In this document: positions 34,624 to 47,439 of the stretch, piece after piece
Layout: each line of letters opens with the position of its first letter
Numbering within the stretch: the stretch's first letter is position 1
Assembly (NCBI GenBank): GCA_005765155.1
Contig: VCCP01000003.1
Coordinates: 5,952,001 to 6,016,000, forward strand
DNA: 64,000 bases
Origin: Zelopaecilomyces penicillatus
Lineage: Eukaryota > Ascomycota > Sordariomycetes > Hypocreales > Pseudodiploosporaceae
Direction: 5' to 3'
Notes under the pieces: generated by a model
Told to the model about the DNA's origin: nothing
The model's database searches: none
Seen by the model: only the letters and a program-made list of their open reading frames with translations
Position numbers and translations under genes: made by a program

Positions 34624-37008
34624 ATGGTGAACTCGGACGCTCCCGGCTCCGAAGATGGCCACTCAGACCCTATTGATCCCATTGACCCTGAAATCGAGAA
34701 CGCCGTCAATAACGTAATTTCGAATGAGGCACAGATTCTCTTGGACATGTTGCCCAGTCGTTCATCAAATTTATGGGACAATGCAGATGATTATGAAGAT
34801 TATCTAAACGCCGAAGTCGACGACGCAGACGACGATGATGAATTAACAATGGGAGAGGATGAGGAGTACCTCAATGCCGAAGTCGATATTGGGGAGGATG
34901 ACGATGAAATAACAATTGGAGATGATGCGGGGGAAGATGAGGATGAGTATGATGATGATGATGACGCAGAGCTCTGGGGTAATCTCATTTTCTATTTGCG
35001 CCGCTCCCTTTTGGCGCTGATCGAAGACCAGGAGCTGACAACTGGCAGAGGGCGAAAGAGAAAGTATGCCGTTTTTAAACCTCGGTGGGGATGAAGAAGA
35101 TGAAGATAATGAAGAAGAGGATAGACAAGTCGATGACGAAGACATGGCGGCTATGCGACTATTGGCGTTACTGAGAGGTACGCCACTCGTGATTCTCTCT
35201 ACTTTGCATAGCTTTATGATTCTGACTTGGTGGTTACTAGCTGGTGCCAGGTCAGGGCTGTTGACAAGGGCACAAGTGGCGACCCTATTGACTAGCAATG
35301 AAATGGGTGACCTGTCCAACTGGGATCACCGTCTGGGGCTTGAGGCAATTTTTGGGGGGCAAGCAAGAGGACCGCCCAAGGACCCTACTCGCTTTCCCAA
35401 AGTTCCCAGCGAAGAGGGCTCGCAACTGATGCGCTCCGGTGCATTCGGAGCAAATGACGATCCTATACTGCGCACCAAGAAGCGGGTGGCCAGACGTCTA
35501 CTAGATCGAGAACTAGGGGTGGGAGATGGTAGAGAAAGAACACGAAATGCCGATGTCATGGCTCAGGTATGAACCCCTTCCCATTTCGTTTTATCACCAC
35601 CACCACATTGTGCTAAACCAGCTTTCCTTGTCTACAGTCGATGATTCCCGGTACCAAAGCAGAGCAAGTGATCCATTATGACGATCCCATTTACTCGGGT
35701 CAATTCTCAGACGATGGCAACTTCTTCTTTTCCTGCTGTCAGGACTTCAATGTCCGCCTGTACGATACTTCGAACCCCTACAACTGGAAACACTACAAAA
35801 CAGTCAGCTATCCCTGGGGTCAGTGGACCCTGACAGATGCCTCTCTCAGCCCGGACAACCGTTGGCTGGCGTACACGTCAATCCAAAGCATCGTCTCAAT
35901 GGCTCCAACAGACCCGAACGACAAGGGCGACGCTTACTCACTCGATCTTGACAATGGTGCGGCTTCTGATATCCATTCTAGCTGGCGACATCGGGATTCG
36001 TTTGGTATCTGGTCCGTACGATTCTCGGGTGACGGTAGAGAATTGGTTGCTGGGACAAGTTCCCATTCCATCGTGGTTTATGATATAGAATCTCGACGAG
36101 TTCTGCACCATATTGACGGCCATGATGACGATGTTAATGCAGTCTGCTTTGCAGATAAGTCATCTCCACACATTCTGTACTCGGGCTCTGATGATACGAC
36201 CATCAAGGTTTGGGATCGAAGAAGCATGGGTGACGGACGAGAAGCCGGCGCGTTTGTTGGGCACATCGAAGGATTGACGTACATTGATAGCAAGGGAGAT
36301 GGACGATATATTCTTAGCAACGGAAAAGACCAGAGCATGAAGTTGTGGGACCTCCGCATGGTCATGTCCACTGCCCGACACCGAGAAATCAATGCAAACC
36401 GACACAGCCGCCTCGGCACTTTCGATTACCGGAGGGAGTCGTACGACGAAGAGGACTGGGATGTACACCCACACGACAATTCTCTGGTGACATTTAGAGG
36501 CCATAAAGTCCTCCGTACACTAATCCGATGTCACTTTTCGCCGCCGTCGGCTACCAATTCTCGCTACGTCTACTCTGGCAGTGCTGATGGCAAGGTGTTT
36601 GTATGGAATATGGACGCCACAATAGCTGGGACCATTGATGTTAGGAAAGCAACGACTGGAACACGTAGACGAGACGGGAGGACGAGAATGTACTTTGATG
36701 AGCCAGGGAACTGGAATACATGTGTGCGCGACGCAAGTTGGCATCCCAGCGCGCCCATGATTGTTGGTAAGTTCCAAGTTTTGCCATGATTCCCCTTTGA
36801 TAGAAGTTGCAACGTCTTGCTAACCAAAACCAACTTTTTCTCCCTTTTAATAGCATCGGCCTGGAACGGTTATAGCATGGCCAGAGGCACCTGCAGTATT
36901 CATTCATTTAACGAATCTAGCGAAGATGAGGGTGATCCCCAGATGGGCCGGAGTGTTGATGAGATGCTACAAACAGACCCGGAACTGTTTTTTAAGTCTT
37001 CCTATTAA
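34624..37008 (+). CDS. DCAF11-like WD40-repeat protein (CUL4 adaptor type), five exons
   Basis: Candidate substrate receptor of the CUL4-DDB1 ubiquitin ligase, by similarity to DCAF11/LEC14B. Exons 34624-34978, 35049-35177, 35241-35566, 35638-36766 and 36854-37008, giving 697 aa with all phases consistent; introns 70, 63, 71 and 87 bp. The N-terminus is highly acidic (EYLNAEVDI-type duplicated block, then Asp/Glu runs). After a linker (RRLLDRELG) the WD40 propeller occupies roughly residues 270-690: YSGQFSDDGNFF, SVRFSGDGRELVAG, GHDDDVNAV, YSGSDDTTIKVWDRR, NGKDQSMKLWDLR, YSGSADGKVFVWN, and a last repeat ending in SAWNG. WDxR boxes suit DDB1 binding. The first intron (weak GTAATC donor) is the least certain join. 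Probably nuclear. Confidence 0.88.
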
Positions 37009-39710
37009 GAAAGAGGAATACTTGTTGGTCCTTTTTTTCATTTTCTTTTTTGTGTAACAGCCTGGGGCACTGGCACAGTTTGTAAGCCATATATTATCTC
37101 ATAATGATTAGGATTCTGTCTGTATGTCAAGCCGCAATTAGGCCTTTTGTCAGCTCTGTGGAACACAACGTTGTCAATATGTCAATAAATACGCATGTTT
37201 CCTGGGAGGTTCTCGACGCTAGTAACAAGCTATGATGGGGCCTTTTTTGGGCAGATGTGAAGGTAACACGTAGATCCGGGTGATGCATGCAAGGATTGAA
37301 CCATTTGTAGGAGTTACAAAGGTAGAATAGATCAGCAATAATCGAACCTAACAGAGATGGCTCTACAGAAAATGGAGGCCTGGGGAGGACTTTAAACAAG
37401 GCCGCTTGCAGGGGTCTTGAACTATCCGGGTCGGCAGATTTGACAGATGGAGTGGATAAGTGGTTCTCGCCTGAAGATAATGTCCTGCACTTGTAATCAA
37501 GAGTCATTTGACTGCTTCACAAAGGTAGTAACTAAGTAGGCAAACATCTTTGAACTTCTAGACAGACGTCTTATTCCATCTGGATCATTCATGTAGGGGC
37601 ACACACAACAGATGGGATGCATCCTTTCTTACGAAATAGTGCAAACAGTAGTAATACGACGTCGCAGTTCCGATGCTGATGGTGCGGTTGTGGTTGGACA
37701 AAAGTTTGGGTGTTGGTTCCGATGCAGCCCCCCCTATTCGCGTGTGCTACAACTAACAACAGAGTTCCATTGTTGATCGAAAAGAGGGGCGGCTGAAGGG
37801 GGATAGATTACGGAAAAGCGCAGTTGCATAGAGTCTTGTGATCTGCTGTAGATAAAAGAGCGGGATTTGCAACGGGCGGACGCTGATAGGAGTGGAAGAT
37901 TGATGCTCCGGGGTAGGCAGGCAGCCAGTGCGAATAGTGACAGTGGATGGATGGATGGCTTTGAGAGAAGCCTAAAGGGATGGGTTATTAGCGGTGGAGA
38001 GAGGTTCTGGCCCCAGATTCAGATCCTCTCCTCTTAGCTAGTGGGTCGTGCGGTGCGCATGCAGCTCGTGTGCAGTGCGTGTGCAGAGTGCAGTTGTTGG
38101 CTTCCTTTCTCTCTCAGACCTCTCTTCTCAGACTCCTTTCAGATGGACAAGGTCAAGTTGCGTCTCAGCCTCGTCCAGCGACGTGGTTCCTGTCGGTCGT
38201 GGTCGCTTCTCACCCGCCGCTGCTTGCTTGCCCACTTATTATTACGGCGGTCGTCACTGTGAGTGTCAATGTGTCACTAACCGCATTATGTCAGCATTTT
38301 TTTTTTTAACGCCCCCAATGGCCCCCCTATGCACTCGCCTGAGTGGCTGGTTGTTCTTTGGACTGGCTGTTGGCCACTACACAAGGTGTGTGGGGAGTGG
38401 AGGAAAAGATGGAGACTCCGAGTGGCCGACAGGTACCTTGCAGCGCCTGGGTTGCTGGCAGGGTACTTGATTGCGCCAACTTGCTGTATCCGCACCCCGA
38501 AACAGCGCCAAAAAAAGAAAGCTCAAGGGTGCTAGGCCAGTCCCTGCGTGTCACGGGCGTTACAGTGCCATAGCATGCCATGCACCTAGTGCTCTCCAGC
38601 ACCTGTAGGGCACTGTAGCTGCTCGTGAGCTTCCCAACCCGCAAACCCTTTTCCCTCTCGACTTTTTCTTCCATTCCGTTTGCAACCTCCCACCTGCCTC
38701 TGCCATCTCATCCGCGCGCCCCTCACAACCGCCTCACTTTCCATCGCGTGTCGCGTAGCCGCCTTGTTCACCCATCCATCGTCCCTTTGCCCTTGATCCC
38801 GCTGCCCCAATAGCTGCACGTAAATCAGCCGCCAGACCCTGCCTGAGCTTTCCCTTCCCTGGACAGCCCAGCCCAGCAGCAGCCTGCGAGTGCCGACCGA
38901 CCTTCCGTCCGATCCAGACAGTCGACCTGGTCCCACCCACACACCCACCACGAAATCTCGCCCCAACCCATCGTTCCGTCACGAGAAAGAGAGCCGAATA
39001 ACGAACACGAAACAGGGTCTGCTCAGGCCCAGTCAGGCAGCGATACCCTTTTCCTCTCCGAAAGCTTGACGAGCGGTGGAGGCTGCTTTAGGGGGGAGGT
39101 TTTTCTCGTTACCTGGCCATATTCTTGTTTTGACACAGCCTGTCTGTATCGACGCCCCTGATTGTTGTTGGGCCGCCGCCTCCGCAAGGAGTTTGCGACA
39201 CGCAAGACTGCGAGCACAGAGCTTCGTCTTGTCAGCAGACACAGGGAGCAGTTTATCTATCCCGCGAGAGAGAAGAGTGTAACAGACAAAAGATAAAAGC
39301 TTGTGGGAGGTTGATCTTTCTCTTCGCGTTCCTTTATCAGGGACTGTACGTATTTGCAAGATTTTTGTTTGCTCGTCTTGTCTGTCTTTCTATTTTTCCT
39401 TTCATCGCTTCTTCTTCTTCTTCTCTTGCTTTGATTTTCCTATTCGCTCTCTCGCTTGCGCTTGGCGTAGCCCTCTCTTCTCCTGTGCATCTGCCTCGTG
39501 TACTACAGGCCTTCTTGACTGAAGATTGCCCTGAGAGGCTTGTCAGTGGCTGATGATGAATTTTATAAAGACCAAAGACAGACAGCGCCTGTATCTCGAA
39601 GACTTAATAGCACATTTTAATCAGTCGCCTTGAACAGCTCTTTCGTCTGACTCACTAAGGAGTCTATTCCCCGCCACTCTTATCACTGACAGTTTCGAGA
39701 AGACATCAAA
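37009..39710. other. Long intergenic/5' leader region, 2.7 kb
   Basis: No protein-like frame. GTGCGCATGCAGCTCGTG-type G/T-rich repeats near 38041-38095 and CT-rich tracts (39380-39440) suggest the promoter and long 5' UTR of the RNA-binding gene. A possible 5' UTR intron has a GTACGT donor at 39346 and a TACTACAG acceptor at about 39508; not proven. Confidence 0.4.
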
Positions 39711-41339
39711 ATGGCCGATGACGACTACGAGATCGATTTCTACGGTGACGCTGCCGACGACCAGCAGAGGGATCAAGAACAGCATCATGATGGCAACCAT
39801 CCTGTAAGGGACGAAGGAAACCATGCCCAAGCTACCCACGTAAATGGGAATGGCCCAGAAGGCGATGAGCAGATGGACGAACGCCGCCACAGCAAAAGCA
39901 CAGAAGAGCCTGGTTCCCAACAAGGCGTGAAGAGGAAATCCGAAGAGTTGGATGATCGGCCAGTTGACAGCGGCGCAACAGCAGCCATCATGATCTCGGA
40001 GCTCAACTGGTGGACCACAGACGACGATATTCGAGGTTGGCTTCGCCAAGCCGATTGCGAACAAGAGGTCAAGGAACTCACCTTTAGCGAGCACAAGGTT
40101 AACGGCAAAAGCAAGGGGTATGTCCTCTTCATGTTAAACTGATTATAACCAGTGTCAGTTTTGGTTCGTTGACTAATGATCATCTCAATATCAGCCAAGC
40201 ATACGTCGAATTCCTCTCTCGCCAGTCAGCAACTGCGGCGAAGCGACATATCGATCAGCTGGGCGGCGAAAGTAATCAGACTACCCAGAAGAAAGTTTCA
40301 ACTTCGTACTGGAACCCCGGCGTGAACCCATTCCGAACGTTGCCAAAGGACGCGCCAGCTAGAGTCAAAGAACAACCTCGTGCGGCGCCATCAGGTCCAT
40401 TTAATGATCGAGGCGGCGGCAATGGCTTTGGAAATGGAGGATTCCGCGGTAGAGGGGGCATGAATGGGAACCGTGGCAACATGGGTCAAAACAACTTCAA
40501 CAACCGCAACTTCAACGGCGGTGGTAACATGGGATTCAATAATAATAACGGCAATAATATGGGTGGAGGTTTCAATGGCCCCATGGGAGGTGGCGGCGGC
40601 GGCGGTAACTTTGGCTTCAATGGTCGCGGCAACATGATGGGCGGAGGCATGGGCGGCATGAGAGGAGGACCTGGCGGAATGCGAGGTGGCCGAGGTGGAA
40701 ACATGATGGGTGGAATGAACCCCATGGGAGGCATGCCTATGGGAATGCCCATGGGGATGATGGGCCAGGGAATGCCAGGTATGCCACCACCATCCATCCA
40801 TCCCCCTTACGCTTCTAGATATGTTTCCCCGTACCCGGAACCGGCAATGGGTTAGAGACCCTCGCCACCAAGACTACCCCCAGCTATTATCCGGCAGGAG
40901 GAGGGTAGGGAGAGCCGAGTGGCCAGCCCTATGGATGTCGATTCTGTCCCACGTCAAGCGCCGCCAGCCATAGCTGGAAATCCTGCTGCAGATGAAAATC
41001 GACGCTTGGCAGCACGGCATATGGCTCAGCTGTCTTATGCACAGGCGATGCATATGCGCTACCATAATTGCATGGCAATGACTGGCCGCTATCATTACTA
41101 CTACTACACCCATCACCCACCCATCGCCACTTTTTCCTTTCCATGTCCTTACCGTCCGTGTCACGATGGCCTTTATACAACCAAATACTGTACGATTGCT
41201 AACCTCATTCACAGGATTCCAAGGCATGAACCCTAACTTTGGAGGCGGCTTTGGATTTGGGCCGAACCAGGGTGGAGGCGGCGGTGGCGGCGGCGATTGG
41301 GGCAACCCACACGGCGCAAAGCGACCGCGTCCTGAGTAA
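39711..41339 (+). CDS. RRM protein with Gly/Met-rich tail (CPSF6/CFIm68-like)
   Basis: Nuclear RNA-binding protein, probably in 3'-end processing or splicing. Exon 1 is 39711-40117 and exon 2 is 40195-40778; the last exon 41215-41339 is clear (FQGMNPNFGGGFGFGPNQ, then KRPRPE). One RRM (about residues 90-175): AIMISELNWWTTDDDIRGWL is RNP2-like and SKGQAYVEF is RNP1 across the 77-bp intron. A CFIm68-like signature follows the RRM (STSYWNPGVNPFRTLPKD), then GGG/NNN/GGM low complexity. The stretch between 40779 and 41214 can be read as one 436-bp intron, or better as two normal introns (40779-40883 and 41154-41214) flanking a 270-bp exon with coding-like text (PMDVDSVPRQAPPAIAGNPA, SYAQAMHMRYHN) that keeps frame. 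I favour the four-exon form (461 aa). Confidence 0.85.
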
Positions 41340-42011
41340 TTAGGAAGGCATTGTTCCTTCGTCAAATGGATATCCTGGGGAAACGGCGGCCCCAACACCT
41401 CGTGCATTAGCACCTCTTAGACTGCATTCCGGGAGGGGGTTTATGGGGAAATCATTTGCATGGAAAGTGCAAGCCCAGAGAGAAGGCGAAGGAGAAGTAT
41501 TGGTTGTCCAGATTCTTATGCATGGAAAGAAAGGGTTGCAACTTTGTATGATATATCAGGGCTAGGACGCAAAGGAAGTTTCTAGGCGCAAACACAGTGT
41601 TTGTGGGATTTTTGTCTTGTTGTTTTATGTCTTTGTTCATTTTCGTTTTTTTTTATTTGCTCTCAGAAAGGGGTTGTGACATCTTTTCGTTTGCGTATGT
41701 ATTCTTTTCGATTTTGATGCCCTTTTTTTTTTTTCAACCATGGACTATTTGGCACAGAGATGGATAACGGAGGGGCTTTAAAGAATGTTGACATTTGTGC
41801 TGAAAGGGGAAGGATCGCTTGGGAGTGTGCTCTTTTTTCGTTTTTTTTTATTCTCTCTTCTCATCTGATGTGTTTGTAACTGCATGATTTGCGACGGATA
41901 TCATGGAAATAATCATGGACAATTTCACTGTCTTCCTTTATCCACGGTGACCAACAAACTCTTACCTGCGACATAATCTTCAAAGCTTAGGTCAATGGCA
42001 TCAATCATTGC
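41340..42011. other. Convergent 3' region
   Basis: 3' ends of the RRM gene (+) and SET gene (-). T-rich tracts near 41645-41860, no gene. Confidence 0.5.
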
Positions 42012-43418
42012 TTAAGCTTGTAATTTCTCAATTGACTTTTCTACCAACTCTTGGATCTGAAGCCACCTGTTCTGTAGACTAGCCCTCATCCCGTCATCCC
42101 CTGCTGTCGTCTCCTCCACTTCCCTCAGCGTAGAGCAGATATCCGCCTCGTACTGTTTCAGCACTTTGAGTAACTCGGCGTCAATGACGGGCTTGTCCTC
42201 GTCCTCGTCGCGGATACCGTCGAGGACGTCTTGCCAGTGCCATAGGGGTAAGCAGAGCATACGCAGGGCGACATGGGTACGGTAGCAGGCGGTTTGGGAG
42301 TCGAGCATGTAGGATTCCCAGAAGCCGGCGGCTTGGAGATGTTCTTTTTGAAGGGCGGAGAAGGAGGGGCAGAGGTAAGGATCAAGGCTGGTTTCGTCCC
42401 AGGGGTTGGCAGCGGCGGCGGGTTCCTCTGTGTGGGTGGGGTTGGGATTGGGTGGCGGTGAAAGTGTGAAGCCGTACTCGATGAGGAGTTTGTCGTTGCC
42501 GTGAGGACCGTAGCGGATGAAGACTTCTTCACCGGGCTTGTGGACGCGGGTGGTGGTAAAAGTGAATGCATGGTCGTCGGCTGTGACGTCGCAGTGGCCT
42601 TCGGGAGAGTGGTTGAAGAGATCAGCCACAGGTTGGAGCGCCATATGGTCCTGCGCAAGTGAAGCTTTCGTTTTGGCCCCTGTTGTCTTGCGATGGTAGA
42701 ATGTACGCGTGTTGACTAGCAGCCAGGCATACAGATAATCGTCCTTTGCAATGCTACCGGTTTCCTCTCCCGCTTCACCTACTCTAGAGGGATATGCCGC
42801 AGAGACGAGGGCCCAGTCCTTGTTGAACTTGTCTTGCTGCTTGCTCAACAAGGCTCTCGCAGCAGCGGGTAAGAGAGCGCGTAGTTTTGCAGGCCAGCAG
42901 ATGGGCATGCTGGTGACGACATCTGCGCGCGAGGGGAAGACAGCTCTCCACCGGGCGAGACCTGCGTCGGCGTTGCCATTGCCGTTACCGTTGACGCTGC
43001 TTTTGCTGTCTTCGAGGCAAAGTACGGCTGCGAGTATGGCATGTACAGAGGCACCCCTGAGACGCTGGGCGATGGATGTTGGTATGGTGTCTAGAGTGCG
43101 GAGGGCGGATGTTGGGATTTTGAGGATGACTTCATTTGCCTGATGAGATGTGTGTCAGTATATGTTATATGTATGAAGATTGAGCAATGAGAATATTCCT
43201 CATGGCAATGTAATCACATTCAATGCCATATCAAATCTCACTTGAGATGATGTTTACCAGTTCAGTGAGTATGTCCAGTAGTGAAACGTTCTTACCTCAA
43301 GTCGCCTCGTTGAGACAATACCAATACCTCGTCCAGCGAGTTCCATGGGATAAATGCCGTTCAAGACGACACCCTGAGGCGCCGTCCACTCCAGAAGCTG
43401 CTCAACAGCAGCCTCCAT
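42012..43418 (-). CDS. SET-domain lysine methyltransferase (Rubisco LSMT-like)
   Basis: Two exons, 43296-43418 and 42012-43139, giving 416 aa; the 156-bp intron has GTAAGA and ATCAG ends and joins in phase 0. SET domain of the SETD3/SETD6/Rkm type: GIGIVSTRRLEANEVILKIP at the N-terminal end, QPVADLFNHSPEGHCDVT (the NHS motif of the AdoMet pocket), GEEVFIRYGPHGNDKLLIEYGF (catalytic Tyr and post-SET-like loop), followed by a helical C-terminal Rubisco-LSMT substrate-binding domain. Likely methylates a lysine of a non-histone protein such as a ribosomal protein; the substrate is not identifiable. Convergent with the RRM gene. Confidence 0.92.
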
Positions 43419-44273
43419 GACTGAAAGAATAAAGTGTATAAGAAGGTGACTTGGTTGACCTAATTGTTCGTTTACAGAAAAAATGATGATGATTGTTGAA
43501 AATTTGAGAGTGGTTTCTGAGTCACGGGTAGGCGCGGATCAGTCAGTGTGTTGATGGACTAAGAGCCGACGATCCGGTATGGCGCGCTGTTTGACAGCAC
43601 TAAATTTCATCATCAATGGCGTGATGGGGGTCACAAAATTAGAACAGAGCCATTTGAAACAGCAAGTAAGAATACACATTGCTGCAGCGCAATTTCACCA
43701 CTTGCATATTCACTTTGATCCCATTGTTCGCTGGCTTTTCTAGCGACTCTATAGCCCTCATGACATCATCATTGAGGCGAGAAACTTACAGCGCTCCATG
43801 TGAAGAATCGGACCGTACAGCGTGTCAACATCACTAATGATGCACCACTGCAAAACAACTACAGGCGTCTTAGCCTCTGGAGGCCAGTGAATGAATTGTC
43901 AGGTTTTGCACAGTAAATGGGAGCCCGTCACTAACAGACCTTCACTTCAACCACAAGCCTGTGGTACACATCGCTGACTGTTGCAATAAAAAAGAATGTT
44001 GAGAGTCATACTTATCGTATCTAGTTGGTTATACACGCCTCTTCAAGCCACGCTGGCATAACCAAATGCTATATACAATGCACTGGTTTTTCTAGGAATA
44101 CCATGAAAAACCACAGTTGTATAATATTCCATGTAACCATGACACGCCAATTTGTAGATGGCTCCTTTGCAGAACCTTCGATTATAGGCATGTGAATAGA
44201 TCAGCAAGACTATAGCAACAATACTGCCAGCTATAATTATCAGCAATTCTTCTAGTGATCCCAGCAATTTCCT
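43419..44273. other. Intergenic, SET gene promoter
   Basis: Between the SET gene 5' end and the 3' end of the multi-exon gene. A hydrophobic minus-strand frame at 44043-44267 has only a TTG start and sits in the probable 3' UTR of the upstream gene. Confidence 0.45.
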
Positions 44274-46735
44274 TCATGTGACATGTCCTTCCAATGCACT
44301 CTTCACCTTTTTCGCCTGCTCCACAAACTCCTCCACCTTGCTGTGCGGCACAGAAGACCCTATAGAACTGAAATAAGAATCATCAAGCAAATCTTCAAGC
44401 TGTTGTAGCTGTGACATGCTCTGTCGCATCCTTTTACGAAGCATTTTAAGCTCCGCGTGTTGCTTGCCAAGGGCCGCGTCACGTTGATCTGGGGGAACAG
44501 CAAGATTGGATGGAAAATGCCCTGGCCCCGTTGTCGGTCCCGTTGGAAGACCCGTTGTCGAGTCAAATAGAGGCGCCCCCTGAAAATTGAAAAAGGTATC
44601 TAGGGCTGAAGAAGTAGCTGGCATAAAATTGCTGTTTTGAGAAAATGCCAAGTTGGGCCCCCCTACCTCCCAAGGAGTAGATGTTGATGCCAAAATTGTC
44701 TGCTCATTCAACGTGCTAAATGGAATCAGCAACGAAGGGCCTATCATGACATTGCGGTTCGGCAAAAAAGGAGCTTCTTGAGATAGATAACCCACCTTGT
44801 GTTGTTTCCCGCAGTCTCTTCGACTACCATAGGCATTAAAACGTCCTGAATCGCACAGCTTGGGCTGGCCACATCAACTTCCTCTGCAGGTATAAGTGGG
44901 CGCCGAAGTGGAAAGTCATAGTCTGCACTTGAATAAGTAAACTCGTCGTCTCGGGCCCCAACAAAAGAGACTCACATGGTGTCTTGGGCAACAATTGCTT
45001 GGGCACGTTTGGGAAAAGCGCCTCATAGAGAATATACCACTTATCGAAATCTTCACCTTGGAATCTGATGGCCCTGATGTGCCTCAGGTCTGTGATTTGA
45101 TAGGGATAAGGACATGGCTTCTTTCGGCAAGACTTTTGAGCTTCGTGAGCACTCAACTCCGACTCCTTGAGAAGTTTCCAACAGCGCTTACACCGCATAG
45201 AACTGCAATGTGCCATAAAAATGTGTTGCCTACGGAGGGAAAAAAGGGGGGTTTTTAGCATGCGAATCTACCTAGATGGAGTGATATCAGACATGTACTA
45301 ACCTAACGCGGTGGAACGTGGGGAAACCCCCTTCGGAGTTTTTGCCAGACGGCACTGAGCAGCTCGAAAACCCCTCCGTATCATGTTTCTGGAATGGACA
45401 GGCATATCGGACGTTTGGATGGCGCCTCCGCACATGACCAGACTCATGCCGAATCCGTTTTTGGCTCCTGTCGTTCCCATCGGGGTCATCGTCATTATCT
45501 CTCGGCCGGCCGTTTCTATTTGCAGGCGCTACTAGCTGTTGATCACCGGTACTATATCCCGTTGGCGTTGATGTTGAAGGTGTTGAAGTTGATGGTGTTG
45601 AAGTTGATGTCGAATTTGATGACGGTGAAGATGATGACGGGGTAGCTCCATGATTCTGCAGAGTGGGATATTCGCTATTTGTGCTGCCATTCGGATGAAA
45701 GGTATGTCGTACAAGAGATAATGGCGCAAATGATCTGTCTAGATGAGTTGAAGGAGATGCAGAGCTTCCTGGGCTGAATATGTAGGTTGTACTTGGATGA
45801 CTGGTTGGGGTGTCTGCGAGAGCGGACAACGGTGACAGAGATGGTCTAGGGGCTGTACAACATGAGCAGGAGCTCATATTATCATCGTCCTCGTCGTCAT
45901 AAACATCACTTTGAGCATCACCGTCGACCTCATCGTCGCTGTCGTCTTTATCAGCAACACCACCACCACCACCACCACCAGTAGTTGTAGTAAATCGTCC
46001 CGTGTCGCCATTCTCGTTCTCGTTGTTTCGAGATCCAACAGCCAAGAAGTTGTTGTCCTTCACTCTACTATAGAGATAAAAGTCGTATGTAGAAACTACT
46101 ACATCGCCGTTGCCCGTAAGGCTACCACACTCAGAACCTTTGGTCGAATATTTCTTATATGGATAAAGGGCAGAGGAGGATAAATCCCTTAGTTTGACGC
46201 AAGGCTGCAGTTTCGAGTCATTTGCGTTGTCAAGATAGACTGGTGGAACCCCTTCAAACAACGGATTGGGTTCGAACAATCTGATTTCAGGACATTGAAG
46301 TTGAGATAATGTAGTGTCGTTGACTATATATTGGTCAGAAAGTGACCGATGAGAGAGTGAACCTTTGACTTCAATCTGCTCAGATGGTAGTAGGCAGGGA
46401 AATGAATCCTCTTCGTGTAATTCTGCAGCGGTGTCTGTGGTGGTGGCTCTGGAGCAGAGCGACGGACAAGATACCACTGAATTGTCGGTGCCCGAAACGA
46501 GGGAACGGCTTCCAGTAGAGGCTTTTGAGAAAGTTCGAAGATAATCGGCCTCCTCGGCCTCTTTAGCTTGTCTTTTGCGGCTCTCGCTGACGATAGACTC
46601 CAAGTCTGGCCAGCCCTCGAACGCTGAATCCTGGTCTGGCAAGTTGCTGCTGCTGAAGGTTTGCTGCCGCCAGTCCTATTACACCATGTCAGCTTGCAGA
46701 GGAAACCCGACACCACAACGATCCTACCATACCAT
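44274..46735 (-). CDS. Cys/His-containing fungal protein (degenerate C2H2-like), five exons
   Basis: Exons 46733-46735 (ATG only), 45303-46675, 44976-45229, 44796-44922 and 44274-44715; 732 aa, all phases consistent. The big exon has no ATG near its 5' end (it opens at a TTG), so a start exon is needed: ATG|GTATGG at 46733 spliced to GACTGGCGG at 46675 is the simplest fit, but is uncertain. The N-terminal two-thirds is disordered, Ser/Thr/Asp-rich with Gly and STSTP runs. Next comes the fungal degenerate zinc-finger block: RYACPFQKHD, then FHRVRQHIFMAHCSSMRCKRCWKLLKESELSAHEAQKSC, then a DFDKWYILYEALFPNVP segment, a layout seen in many fungal proteins of unknown role. The C-terminus has a Gln/Leu coiled-coil-like stretch (LRKRMRQSMSQLQQLEDLL). 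Probably nuclear; function unknown. Confidence 0.75.
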
Positions 46736-47439
46736 AGTGGACCACTTGATTGAACCAACACTAGACTCAAGTATTCAATACGAGAGAAGGGCGAAAAGGC
46801 CGGCTCAGGATGACAGGGCGGTAGACTGGCGACGAGAGCAACAGACCCAAAAGTGAGGCGGACTTCGCCAAGCTTGTTCGGCGGCCCGTTGGAGTGGCCC
46901 GCCGGGGCGGCTTTATACTTTGATACATCACACGTTAGCCCAGCCAAGAGACCCCGGCACTTTACATGTATGTGTAGACTTTGCCTCTTCAGGCATGGTG
47001 GCCGCAGTTGATGTGCATCTTCCGCAGCCTGATGGGGGGGATGGCCACTCATGGGTACCCTAACCCTGGACACTCAAGTGTACACTTCTGTGTGCCTGTG
47101 AATGCGTCCCCCATCATCCATGTGCGAGTGTATGTGGACGCTGCGACGGTATAACTGCCATGTCTGCACACTTGAGTGAATGCAAAAACACAGAATAGTT
47201 TGCGATTCAACACATGAGTGCGGTTTGCGCTCGGCGCTTGGACGTAGTAGTCAACATAAATAGCCCGGCATGGACGGTGTCGTGGAACCGGAAATGAAGT
47301 ATTGTAGATGCCGTTGCAATAGTAAGAATCGAGAGTCTTCATTCCGCTGAACCACTTTGAGCGTCAATCAAGCTCAGACTATCTTAAGACACTTGGCTTC
47401 ACAGCTCTGTCTTTTGAGAAACGGTACCTGAGAGGCAGG
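46736..47439. other. Intergenic, divergent promoters
   Basis: Between the 5' end of the Cys/His gene (-) and the small gene (+). Telomere-like CCCTAACCC near 47058. No coding signal supported. Confidence 0.4.

Noticed and set aside
44043..44267. Hydrophobic minus frame just after the Cys/His gene stop
   Set aside because: TTG start only, out of frame with the gene, probably 3' UTR.
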